Source: Aliivibrio_A kagoshimensis
Lineage (GTDB): Bacteria > Pseudomonadota > Gammaproteobacteria > Enterobacterales > Vibrionaceae
NCBI RefSeq assembly: GCF_050337105.1
Contig: NZ_JAKJSQ010000092.1
Coordinates: 1-11,752 of the forward strand
Length of the DNA: 11,752 bases
Reading direction: 5' to 3'
In this document: piece after piece, positions 1 through 6,880 of the stretch
Numbering within the stretch: position 1 is the first letter of the stretch
Layout of the letters: each line of letters starts with the position of its first letter
Program-made: the position numbers and the translations under genes
Notes under the pieces: model-generated
What the model was told of the DNA's origin: nothing
What the model saw: only the letters and a program-made list of their open reading frames with translations
The model's database searches: none

Positions 1-1392
1 GTAATTAACTGCTTCATTATACCACTTTGCACATTTACTAAAGTCCCGGCCTTCCAAATAGGACGGTTTACAAGCCGAGAAGCTCAACTGTTTTAAGCCA
101 ACCCCTTCTTTTTTTAGATTTTCCGCAAGTGCAAAAGCAATTTCCGTAGAATGGCTATCACCCAGCACTGCCCATGACACTTTAGAACCAAAATATTCAC
201 ATGACTCGGCGGGTAGTTGGTAACTATCTATATGGCATCTCTCTCGATACGGACTAGATGCTACCTCTTTAATTAAGCGTTGATATTGAGGGGGGGCAAG
301 CTCAATTAAACCATTCTTGTAAAAAATGACTCCACTGAATCCAGCAACGACAATGATCATAAGTAAAGGTTTACATCGTAGATAATCCAATCGATAGACA
401 AACCCCCGTTTAAATTTGATGTTCTCTATGTATTTGTGACTTAAGAACCCAGCTATTAATGACAGTACAACACCTACATAAATGTAATCATCGCTTAATG
501 AAAAGTAATACATTGCAACCACAAAGGGCCAATGCCATAGGTAAATCGAATACGACCAAGTTCCCAGTCTTTGGAATATAGCGTTACTTGTAATTACACT
601 ATCATTTCGCTGCGCTTGGATAATAAGGTATGTGCCAAAGACAGGAAGACATGCTAAATAGCCTGGCCAGTGATTGTCTTTTGAAATGAAAAAATAGGAC
701 CCGACAATTAAAACGAAACCAGCCCATTCAATTGCTCGCTTTCTTTCCTCTTTAATATTGAAAGGATAAAGATAAGCTAAACCACCAGCCATCATCTCCC
801 AAGCTCTACTAGGTAAAAGAAAATAAGCCGCGTTAGGCCATCTATAAGTAACAATGATGCAGAAAACAAAACCTATGACCGTTCCGATCAGTAGCGCTAT
901 TTTTATTGCCTTTACAGATAAAAATTGTCTCAACAGTACAAGTACAAAGGGGTAGATAATGTAGAACTGCCACTCTACTGATAATGACCAGGTATGGAGT
1001 AACCATTTCTGGTGTGAATTTGCATCGAAATAACCTGATTCAGTCCAATAGAGGATGTTGGAAAGAAAAGTAATGCTACTAACAACATGCTTATTTAATG
1101 TTTTAAAATCATTGGGAGAGAGATAGAACCAGCCAAATATCATCATTGCTACGCAGAGTACGGCCAATGCAGGTACTATCCGGTTGGCCCTTGCGAGGTA
1201 AAAGTGAAGAATTGAGAAATTATTTTTTTCAATATTTCTAAAAATTATCCCTGTCATTAAATACCCAGAGATAACAAAAAACACATCAACCCCTGCAAAA
1301 CCTCCTGGCATCCAGTTGGGATTAAAATGATAAAGTACCACTGCAATTACAGCTAACGCTCTTAATCCATTAATGTCTTTTCTAAAAGTCAT
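1..1392 (-). CDS. O-acyltransferase, OafA/YrhL type, with C-terminal SGNH domain (partial, 3' end outside window)
   Basis: I translated the minus strand from the ATG at 1392 to the window edge and found 464 codons without a stop or frameshift. Residues 1 to about 360 are a multi-membrane acyltransferase-3 domain. Visible family motifs are R11 and H22 in the first helix, G34-V35-D36-V37-F38-F39 then I41-S42-G43-Y44, the R68-A-N-R71 stretch, and SLSVEWQFY at 136-144. A second block, YSIYLWHWP, lies at 281-289. After a last helix near 342-356, a periplasmic SGNH-hydrolase-like domain begins, with the nucleophile block GDSHS at 411-415. The DxxH block should lie beyond the window. Full-length relatives are about 620-660 residues. 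Such enzymes move acetyl or other acyl groups onto O-antigen, peptidoglycan or exported glycans at the inner membrane; the substrate here is unknown. A weak ribosome site (AGGGATAGGT) precedes the ATG. Of 19 arginine codons none is CGT and 10 are AGA/AGG, unlike valS, which suggests foreign origin or low expression. Confidence 0.92.
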   Translation of the reverse strand, partial: MTFRKDINGLRALAVIAVVLYHFNPNWMPGGFAGVDVFFVISGYLMTGIIFRNIEKNNFSILHFYLARANRIVPALAVLCVAMMIFGWFYLSPNDFKTLNKHVVSSITFLSNILYWTESGYFDANSHQKWLLHTWSLSVEWQFYIIYPFVLVLLRQFLSVKAIKIALLIGTVIGFVFCIIVTYRWPNAAYFLLPSRAWEMMAGGLAYLYPFNIKEERKRAIEWAGFVLIVGSYFFISKDNHWPGYLACLPVFGTYLIIQAQRNDSVITSNAIFQRLGTWSYSIYLWHWPFVVAMYYFSLSDDYIYVGVVLSLIAGFLSHKYIENIKFKRGFVYRLDYLRCKPLLMIIVVAGFSGVIFYKNGLIELAPPQYQRLIKEVASSPYRERCHIDSYQLPAESCEYFGSKVSWAVLGDSHSTEIAFALAENLKKEGVGLKQLSFSACKPSYLEGRDFSKCAKWYNEAVNY

Positions 1393-1432
1393 TACCTATC
1401 CCTGATTGCGTATGCATTTTGATTCTAGGGCT

Positions 1433-1460
1433 AATATACACGCAACCTAGTATGCCTCAA
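1433..1460 (-). promoter_or_regulatory. candidate promoter of the acyltransferase gene
   Basis: On the minus strand a TTGAGG -35-like hexamer (1460-1455) is followed after 16 bases by TATATT (1438-1433). The match to the sigma-70 consensus is 4/6 and 5/6. The gene needs its own promoter because a terminator separates it from the tRNA upstream. This assignment rests on sequence match only. Confidence 0.35.
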
Positions 1461-1486
1461 GATCAAACGCTATAAAAAACAGATAC

Positions 1487-1518
1487 AAAAAAGCCCCAAC
1501 AAATGTTGAGGCTTTTTT
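1487..1518 (-). terminator. intrinsic terminator after tRNA-Leu
   Basis: The minus-strand transcript folds into a 14-bp stem (six A-U pairs, then GCC and CAAC, with one U-G wobble) closed by an AUUU loop and ending in six U residues. On the plus strand the wobble becomes a C-A mismatch, so the signal favours minus-strand transcription, that of the tRNA. Confidence 0.8.
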
Positions 1519-1527
1519 GTTTAAATA

Positions 1528-1612
1528 TGGTGCCCGAGGCCGGACTTGAACCGGCACGTCTTGCGACAACGGATTTTGAATCCGTCGTGTATACCAATTT
1601 CACCACTCGGGC
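1528..1612 (-). tRNA. tRNA-Leu, anticodon CAA
   Basis: This is an 85-nt class II tRNA. The acceptor stem GCCCGAG pairs perfectly with CTCGGGC, followed by discriminator A and an encoded CCA at the 3' end (1530-1528). The anticodon stem ACGGA/TCCGT closes a seven-base loop TTCAAAA with anticodon CAA at 1578-1576, which reads UUG. A long variable arm and a GGTTCAAGTCC T-arm are present. It corresponds to E. coli leuX in anticodon, and leuX also lies in the neighbourhood of lptFG-pepA-holC-valS. The 3' end faces the acyltransferase gene, as expected if mobile DNA had used this tRNA as an attachment site. No second copy of the tRNA 3' end is visible in the window. Confidence 0.97.
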
Positions 1613-1644
1613 ATACTTAACAAGTTCCCCTATTAAGTGCGGCC

Positions 1645-1672
1645 ATTATACCCAAGCATGATCACTTCGCAA
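1645..1672 (-). promoter_or_regulatory. promoter of tRNA-Leu
   Basis: On the minus strand TTGCGA (1672-1667) and a consensus TATAAT (1650-1645) are separated by 16 bases. The -10 box is followed by a GC-rich stretch (GGCCGCAC), the kind of discriminator typical of stable-RNA promoters under stringent control. The start site would be near 1638, giving a precursor leader of about 25 nt. Confidence 0.75.
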
Positions 1673-1791
1673 CAGCTATTTTGTTCAAAAAGAGTTGTTT
1701 GCTGCTATTTTAAACACACACTGTTAACTTTATTTAAAAAGTCACCTAAGTACTGATAAACTCCCTCTATTATTACTATTTGGAATCAGTC

Positions 1792-2280
1792 ATGACTACG
1801 GTACACAAAGAGCCCCTCAGTATTAAACAAGCTAGTTTCTTAAGACGTTTAGGTGCTTGGTTTTATGATGGGCTAATTATTATCGCCATTGAGATGATGG
1901 CTGCAGGCATTGTGATTGCCTCTTTAGACATGCTGACCTATTTCGGCCTCTTCTCTTATGGCAATCATCTCGATGTGAGTGAGTTTCTGGCAGCAGACCC
2001 GATTTGGAGTAAAATCTATCCTATCTATTTATCTGCAGTGTTTATCGGATTCTTTGCTTTCTTCTGGACCAAAGGCGGGCAGACGTTAGGGATGAGAGCT
2101 TGGAAGCTACGTATTCAAAACCGTGATGGTTCGAACATCACTCTGACTCAATCCTTCATTCGTATGAGCACATCCGCTTTTGGTTTAGGTAATCTAATGG
2201 CACTGTTTGATCGAAATAACAGTTCATTTCAAGATACTTGGGCAAAAAGTGAAGTCATTGTATTAGCGAATGCGAACTGA
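1792..2280 (+). CDS. RDD-family small membrane protein
   Basis: This encodes 162 residues if the ATG at 1792 is used. GGA at 1782-1784 gives a plausible ribosome site 7 bases ahead, so I prefer this ATG to the in-frame TTG at 1780, which would add four residues. The RDD hallmark is visible: arginines 18-19 and aspartate 26 in RRLGAWFYD, then a first hydrophobic helix at about 27-45, a second at about 78-93, and the conserved stretch KGGQTLGMRAWKLRI at 94-108 after it. A third weakly hydrophobic stretch lies near 124-139. RDD proteins are integral inner-membrane proteins of largely unknown role; some have been tied to ion transport. It sits alone between the divergent tRNA-Leu and the convergent lptG, and shares the terminator at 2291-2325. 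Membrane location and family are clear, but no specific function can be given. Confidence 0.9.
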   Translation: MTTVHKEPLSIKQASFLRRLGAWFYDGLIIIAIEMMAAGIVIASLDMLTYFGLFSYGNHLDVSEFLAADPIWSKIYPIYLSAVFIGFFAFFWTKGGQTLGMRAWKLRIQNRDGSNITLTQSFIRMSTSAFGLGNLMALFDRNNSSFQDTWAKSEVIVLANAN

Positions 2281-2290
2281 GTAATAAATA

Positions 2291-2325
2291 TAATAAAAAA
2301 GGGCTTTATCAGCCCTTTTTTATTA
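2291..2325. terminator. bidirectional terminator between the RDD gene and lptG
   Basis: A perfect 15-bp inverted repeat (GC-rich core GGGCT/AGCCC flanked by A and T runs) with a 5-base loop TTATC lies 10 bases after the RDD stop and 1 base beyond the lptG stop. The T-run is present on either strand, so it can end both convergent transcripts. Confidence 0.9.
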
Positions 2326-2326
2326 C

Positions 2327-3400
2327 CTATAACTTCCGATTTAACAAACCAAGCGCAATCATAAAGAAGAGTAAGCTGGGGCCTAATGCTCCAAAAATAG
2401 GATGCAGGTTATAGACAATACTCATTGGGCCAAACACTTCATTTGAAATGTAGAAGGTAAAACCCGCTATAACCCCAGAAAGAATTCGCGCTCCCATGGT
2501 GACACTTCTTAATGGTCCAAAAACAAATGAGAGCGCTAATAACATCATTACCGCAACAGATAAAGGCTGCAGCGCTTTTCGCCAAAACGCCAATGCATAC
2601 CGTTCTGAATCTTGCTCCGAATCTTCTAAATAGGTGACATAACCGTACAAACCACTTAGTGATAACTCTTCCGGCTTAACGGTAACTACAGCAAGTTTTT
2701 CAGGGGTCAAGGTGGTGACCCACTCCTTACCATCCAACTGTTGCTCTGAGAGTTTGATGTCACCATCCATCTTGGTAATCAAAACATCTTTCATCACCCA
2801 TCCCAATTTTTCATGGTATAGCGCTTTTTTTGAAAAGACGTAATTTTTCAAAACATTATTATCATCAAACTCCCAAATATTGACGCCTAGCAGCGTACTC
2901 TTACTATCTACGCGGGCAATAAAGATATAATCGTTGGCATCTTTAGCCCAGACGCCAGTCCTAACTGACATGATATTGCCACCTGACGTAGAAAACGCTC
3001 TTAATTCCCTCGCCATTTTTTGCGCTTCGGGTGCGCCCCACTGACCAAGAGCCATTACCATTAGCATCAATGGCACTGCAGTTTTCAGTACAGATAAACC
3101 TATTTGGAGTTTAGAAATACCTGCCGCTTGCATGACCACCAGCTCAGAGCTAGCAGCCAACATACCTAGACCGATGAGTGCCCCTAATAGTGCAGCCATA
3201 GGGAAGAACATTTCAATATCTCTAGGAATGCTTAATACAACAAAAAAGAGAGCCTGCATCAAATCATAGGTGCCCTCTCCGACTTTACGGAGTTGCTCTA
3301 CATATTTAATAATTGCAGAGAGCCCTACTAACGTCGCTAAACATAACGCTGATGTAGTAATAATAGTACGGCCAATGTACCAATCTAGAATTTTAAACAT
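2327..3400 (-). CDS. lptG: LPS export permease LptG
   Basis: LptG is one of the two membrane subunits of the LptB2FGC transporter, which extracts lipopolysaccharide from the inner membrane and pushes it along the LptA bridge to the cell surface. The protein has 357 residues (E. coli about 360) and starts MFKILDWYIGRTI, typical of the family. Three hydrophobic helices (about 12-32, 62-82, 104-120) come first. A hydrophilic periplasmic beta-jellyroll domain follows at about 125-265, then three more helices (about 276-297, 304-322, 333-353). The stretch SSELVVMQAAGIS (84-96) is the cytoplasmic coupling helix that contacts the LptB ATPase. The ATG lies only 3 bases after the lptF stop, so the two genes are co-transcribed and probably translationally coupled. 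The GGAG motif is about 13 bases upstream of the ATG, a rather long spacing. The gene ends at the shared terminator. Confidence 0.97.
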   Translation of the reverse strand: MFKILDWYIGRTIITTSALCLATLVGLSAIIKYVEQLRKVGEGTYDLMQALFFVVLSIPRDIEMFFPMAALLGALIGLGMLAASSELVVMQAAGISKLQIGLSVLKTAVPLMLMVMALGQWGAPEAQKMARELRAFSTSGGNIMSVRTGVWAKDANDYIFIARVDSKSTLLGVNIWEFDDNNVLKNYVFSKKALYHEKLGWVMKDVLITKMDGDIKLSEQQLDGKEWVTTLTPEKLAVVTVKPEELSLSGLYGYVTYLEDSEQDSERYALAFWRKALQPLSVAVMMLLALSFVFGPLRSVTMGARILSGVIAGFTFYISNEVFGPMSIVYNLHPIFGALGPSLLFFMIALGLLNRKL

Positions 3401-3403
3401 TTG

Positions 3404-4504
3404 TTAAGCTTTTCTCCGGAATCTATCTTTAATGCGCCTGACAGGGAGACTGTCCATACTATTAAGCACAATACCTGCCATTAAAAGAGAGGCATTAATA
3501 GCCCACAAGCCGATATACGCGGGAAGCGCGCCATCTTCAACCGCTGACTTTGCAGCACTGATTGATAAGAAATAGGACAGATAAATAAAGACAGCAGGGC
3601 CGAGTTTAGCAAAACGTCCTTGTCGCGGGTTAACCGCAGAAAGTGGGACAACAATCATCGTTAGCAATGGTACACATAGTATCAAGGATATCCGCCACTG
3701 AAGCTCAGCTTTGGCTTTCAAACTCGAATTGCTAATTAATTCCATGGTAGAAAGCGCATCCCAGTCACGACTTTTTTTCTGTACCGCTCTTTGACCAATC
3801 AAAGCTTGATAGCTTTCAAAGTCTGTAATCATATAATCCAGACGACTTGGAACGCCTTCATAGCGATGACCATCCGCCAAGTCTAGTACTTGGCGTCCAT
3901 CAGAAAGCTCTGAAATTTTACCTTTATCCGCAAAAATCACACTTGGGCGAATAGCGTCTCTTGGTATAGGTTGTGCAATAAAAACATGCTGTAATTCTTT
4001 ACCATCTCGGCTGATATCATCGATAAAAACGACGGCTTTACCATCTGGAGAAGGTTGGAACTGCCCTTTTTGTAATAATTCCAATCCAACATCAGCTTCA
4101 ACTTGCTCCATCAGTTGGGTGACTTTCTCTTGGCTCCAAGGCGCTAACCATAAAGAGTTAAAAGCAGCAGCCACTCCGGTGATTAATGCCAAATATAGTG
4201 CCGCTCGAATGAGATATTTATTCCCCATTCCCGTTGCGTTCATGACCGTGATCTCACTTTCAGCATATAGCCTGCCAAATGTTAACAAAATCCCGATAAA
4301 TATACTTAAAGGCAGCATCAGTAGCCCCATAGAAGGCATGTTTAAACCTACTAACGAAAGTATTAAACTACCGGGAATACTGCCGTCTGAGGCTGAAGCT
4401 AATACCCGGATGAACTTTTGACTGATGAACACTAAAAAAAGAACAAAAAAGACCGCAAATTGGCTTTTAAGTGTCTCGCGGATCAAATATCTAACAATAA
4501 TCAC
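3404..4504 (-). CDS. lptF: LPS export permease LptF
   Basis: LptF pairs with LptG in the inner-membrane lipopolysaccharide exporter. The protein has 366 residues, as in E. coli, and its N-terminus closely resembles E. coli LptF (MII.RYL.RETLKSQ). The helix layout is three N-terminal membrane segments (about 14-33, 47-77, 101-121), a periplasmic beta-jellyroll (about 125-255), and three C-terminal segments (about 270-290, 301-318, 328-347). ESEITVMNATGMG (82-94) is the coupling helix for LptB. The start codon is GTG at 4504, supported by family alignment and by AGGTAG seven bases upstream. It is the first gene of the lptF-lptG operon and diverges from pepA; the promoter must lie in 4505-4694, but I could not pick one with confidence. 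Confidence 0.97.
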   Translation of the reverse strand: MIIVRYLIRETLKSQFAVFFVLFLVFISQKFIRVLASASDGSIPGSLILSLVGLNMPSMGLLMLPLSIFIGILLTFGRLYAESEITVMNATGMGNKYLIRAALYLALITGVAAAFNSLWLAPWSQEKVTQLMEQVEADVGLELLQKGQFQPSPDGKAVVFIDDISRDGKELQHVFIAQPIPRDAIRPSVIFADKGKISELSDGRQVLDLADGHRYEGVPSRLDYMITDFESYQALIGQRAVQKKSRDWDALSTMELISNSSLKAKAELQWRISLILCVPLLTMIVVPLSAVNPRQGRFAKLGPAVFIYLSYFLSISAAKSAVEDGALPAYIGLWAINASLLMAGIVLNSMDSLPVRRIKDRFRRKA

Positions 4505-4694
4505 GCTTATTCTACCTATACAAAACTTGTTTTTTCACTGGAATCACTATAGCTTTCGCACTAAACATTTATTTATTAATCTTTAACTAAGTGTCAGAAC
4601 GCTTAATTTGTCAAAATCTAATGATTGATTCAGCAAGTTAGAACAGCATTATCTAACATTTAGTTCTATTTGTCTTTAGGATGTAGGAGTTCGC
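4505..4694. promoter_or_regulatory. divergent lptF / pepA intergenic regulatory region
   Basis: These 190 AT-rich bases must hold the promoters of both lptFG (leftward) and pepA (rightward). A perfect TTGACA occurs on the minus strand at 4614-4609 but without a good -10 at normal spacing, and a TATAGT occurs on the same strand near 4550 without a good -35. On the pepA side an inverted repeat GTTAGA-N9-TCTAAC (4637-4657) overlaps a wider one, TAGAAC/GTTCTA (4639-4668), just upstream of the pepA ribosome site. It could be an operator, since E. coli PepA is a DNA-binding protein known to repress its own gene, but that link is inference. Confidence 0.4.
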
Positions 4695-6221
4695 ATGGAG
4701 TTCAGTGTAAAAAGTGGTAGCCCTGAGAAACAACGCAGTGCTTGTATTGTAGTTGGAGTCTTTGAACCACGTAGACTTTCTCCAATTGCTGAGCAGTTAG
4801 ATAAAATTAGTGATGGTTACATTAGCTCACTACTTCGTCGCGGTGATCTTGAAGGAAAACCAGGACAAATGCTACTACTGCATCAAGTACCTAACATTCT
4901 TTCAGAGCGTGTTCTTTTAGTTGGTTGCGGTAAAGAGCGGGAGCTTGGTGAGCGTCAGTACAAAGATATCATCAAAAAAACCATCAGCACTCTTAATGAA
5001 ACTGGCTCTATGGAAGCAGTCTGTTTTTTAACTGAATTACATGTAAAAGGTCGAGATACCTACTGGAAAGTTCGTCAAGCCGTTGAATCGACAAAAGGCA
5101 GTTTGTACACCTTTGATCAATTCAAAAGCAGCAAACCTGAAACTCGCCGCCCACTTCGCAAACTCGTATTTAATGTCCCAACCAGACGTGAACTCAATTT
5201 AGGCGAAAAAGCGATCTCACATGGTTTAGCTATCTCATCAGGTGTTAAAGCTTCTAAAGATCTTGGTAATATGCCACCAAACGTAGCAAATCCTGCTTAC
5301 CTAGCTTCTCAAGCACGTCGTTTGGCAGATGATTTCGATACCGTTAACACCAAAGTGATTGGTGAAGAGGAGATGAAGAAATTAGGTATGACTTCATACC
5401 TTGCTGTAGGTCAAGGCTCACATAACGAATCGATGATGTCGATCATGGAGTACAAAGGCAGTAAAAACCCTGATGCAAAACCGATTGTATTAGTCGGTAA
5501 AGGGCTAACGTTTGACTCCGGTGGTATCTCAATTAAACCATCCGAAGCAATGGATGAGATGAAGTATGACATGTGTGGCGCTGCATCTGTCTTTGGTGTC
5601 ATGAAAGCACTGGCCAAATTAAATTTACCCATCAATGTGGTAGGTATATTGGCTGGTTGTGAAAATATGCCCGGCAGTAACGCATACCGCCCAGGTGATA
5701 TCTTGACGACGATGTCAGGTAAAACCGTTGAAGTACTCAACACCGATGCAGAAGGTCGCCTTGTTCTTTGTGATGCCCTCACCTATGTCGAGCGATATGA
5801 GCCTGAGTGTGTCGTAGATGTTGCGACATTAACAGGGGCATGTGTTGTTGCTCTAGGTCACCATATCAGTGGACTTATTGCTAACCATAATCCACTGGCT
5901 CATGAACTGGTTAATGCTTCAGAGCAGGCTGGCGATCGTGCATGGCGTCTTCCTATGAGTGAAGAGTATCAAGAGCAGCTAAACAGTCCATTTGCTGACA
6001 TGGCGAATATTGGCGGTCGCACTGGTGGTACTATTACTGCTGGCTGTTTCTTATCTCGTTTTACGAAGAAATACAATTGGGCACACCTTGATATTGCAGG
6101 TACCGCTTGGAAATCAGGAACAAACAAAGGATCAACAGGCCGTCCCGTCTCCCTTCTTGTGCAGTTCTTATTGAACCGCTCAGAGCAAGAGGTTGATGAA
6201 CAGAAAGTTGCGCAAAAGTAA
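4695..6221 (+). CDS. pepA: leucyl aminopeptidase PepA (M17 family, PepA/XerB/CarP)
   Basis: PepA is a cytoplasmic hexameric metallo-aminopeptidase that removes N-terminal residues, especially leucine, from peptides. In E. coli it also binds DNA, in pyrimidine control of carAB and in Xer recombination at cer. The protein has 508 residues (E. coli 503). The N-terminal domain spans about 1-165 and the catalytic domain about 170-500. Metal ligands K269, D274, D292, D351 and E353 and the catalytic pair K281 and R355 are all present, inside VGKGLTFDSGG and the M17 signature NTDAEGRL (349-356). The numbering is one less than in E. coli. AGGAG (4685-4689) lies 5 bases before the ATG, a strong ribosome site. 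The gene heads the pepA-holC-valS series, but a terminator follows it directly. Confidence 0.98.
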   Translation: MEFSVKSGSPEKQRSACIVVGVFEPRRLSPIAEQLDKISDGYISSLLRRGDLEGKPGQMLLLHQVPNILSERVLLVGCGKERELGERQYKDIIKKTISTLNETGSMEAVCFLTELHVKGRDTYWKVRQAVESTKGSLYTFDQFKSSKPETRRPLRKLVFNVPTRRELNLGEKAISHGLAISSGVKASKDLGNMPPNVANPAYLASQARRLADDFDTVNTKVIGEEEMKKLGMTSYLAVGQGSHNESMMSIMEYKGSKNPDAKPIVLVGKGLTFDSGGISIKPSEAMDEMKYDMCGAASVFGVMKALAKLNLPINVVGILAGCENMPGSNAYRPGDILTTMSGKTVEVLNTDAEGRLVLCDALTYVERYEPECVVDVATLTGACVVALGHHISGLIANHNPLAHELVNASEQAGDRAWRLPMSEEYQEQLNSPFADMANIGGRTGGTITAGCFLSRFTKKYNWAHLDIAGTAWKSGTNKGSTGRPVSLLVQFLLNRSEQEVDEQKVAQK

Positions 6222-6238
6222 TTTATATCTCTTTAATT

Positions 6239-6268
6239 AAAGGGCCTATTGGCCCTTTTTTATTTTTT
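6239..6268 (+). terminator. intrinsic terminator between pepA and holC
   Basis: An 8-bp perfect stem AAAGGGCC/GGCCCTTT with a TATT loop is followed by a T-rich tract running to 6268. It starts 17 bases after the pepA stop and ends about 29 bases before the holC start. It should end most pepA transcripts, which raises the question of how holC and valS are transcribed. Confidence 0.85.
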
Positions 6269-6297
6269 TCATTTCACTATTAACGCGGAATACATCG

Positions 6298-6747
6298 ATG
6301 AGTCACGGCACTTTTTACCTTATCAATGAAGATACTGCTGAAGATTCAGAGTCTGGTTTGCTGCTGTTTGTTTCTCATCTGGTTATTTCACACTACCAGC
6401 AGGGGATGAAAATTTTCATTCTCGCTGATAGTCGCACTCAAGCGGAAAAACTGGATGAGCTATTGTGGCAGTTAGAACCTGAAAATTTCATTCCTCATAA
6501 CTTAGTCGGTGAAGGTGCTCGTAGTGGTGCCTTAGTTGAAATTGGTTGGGGAAATTTGCATTATAGTGGCCACAGAAATTTACTGATTAATTTAGCTCAA
6601 TACGCGCCAACCTTTGCGGTGAGCTTCCCTCAAATGATAGACTTCGTGCCATGTGAAGAAAAAAGCAAACAACAAGCCCGAGAAAGGTATAAAATATATC
6701 GGCAAGCTGGTGTGGTATTGAATACTGTCGATCTCAGTACTCTCTAA
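6298..6747 (+). CDS. holC: DNA polymerase III chi subunit
   Basis: Chi is part of the clamp-loader assembly of the replicative DNA polymerase III. With psi it links the clamp loader to single-strand binding protein on the lagging strand. The protein has 149 residues against 147 in E. coli and aligns along its length: TFYLIN at the N-terminus, W57, the block FIPHNLVGEG (64-73), DFVP (115-118), and the C-terminal ARERYKIYRQAG followed by LNT (127-143). A modest GGAA site lies 7 bases upstream of the ATG. It sits in the conserved pepA-holC-valS order. No terminator separates it from valS, so the two are likely co-transcribed. Confidence 0.96.
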   Translation: MSHGTFYLINEDTAEDSESGLLLFVSHLVISHYQQGMKIFILADSRTQAEKLDELLWQLEPENFIPHNLVGEGARSGALVEIGWGNLHYSGHRNLLINLAQYAPTFAVSFPQMIDFVPCEEKSKQQARERYKIYRQAGVVLNTVDLSTL

Positions 6748-6794
6748 TTAACACTGGATCATCGATATTAGAAAAATAACAGCGCACGTCAGTA

Positions 6795-6835
6795 ACCATA
6801 ACTAACTCCCCTTCTCGAGGTTAGTTAATTATGGT
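6795..6835 (+). promoter_or_regulatory. interrupted hairpin in the valS 5' region, function unknown
   Basis: ACCATAA-CTAAC (6795-6806) can pair with GTTAG-TTAA-TTATGGT (6820-6835), giving 7 + 5 base pairs with a 4-base bulge around a 13-base loop. An alternative register pairs TAACTAAC with GTTAGTTA (8 bp). There is no T-run after it, so it is not a simple terminator. It lies 46 bases before the valS start codon, where it would be part of a holC-valS message. It could be an RNA-processing or regulatory structure, or a DNA operator. Confidence 0.45.
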
Positions 6836-6880
6836 GCTTGGCATCATACCCATTAATAGATTAATTCGACCAAGAGCCCT

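Noticed and set aside
1780..1791. TTG start of the RDD gene four codons upstream of the ATG
   Set aside because: The ATG at 1792 has a GGA at suitable distance, while the TTG has no ribosome site of its own.
4119..4421. Open frame on the plus strand opposite lptF
   Set aside because: It is a shadow of the well-supported lptF coding sequence, with no ribosome site or recognisable family. The same holds for other long frames opposite or within pepA, valS, rraB and the GH2-like gene.
6838..6866. TTGGCA...TTAATT as a valS promoter
   Set aside because: The -10 match is poor (3/6), and the start site would leave only about 8 bases before the start codon, with no room for a ribosome site.
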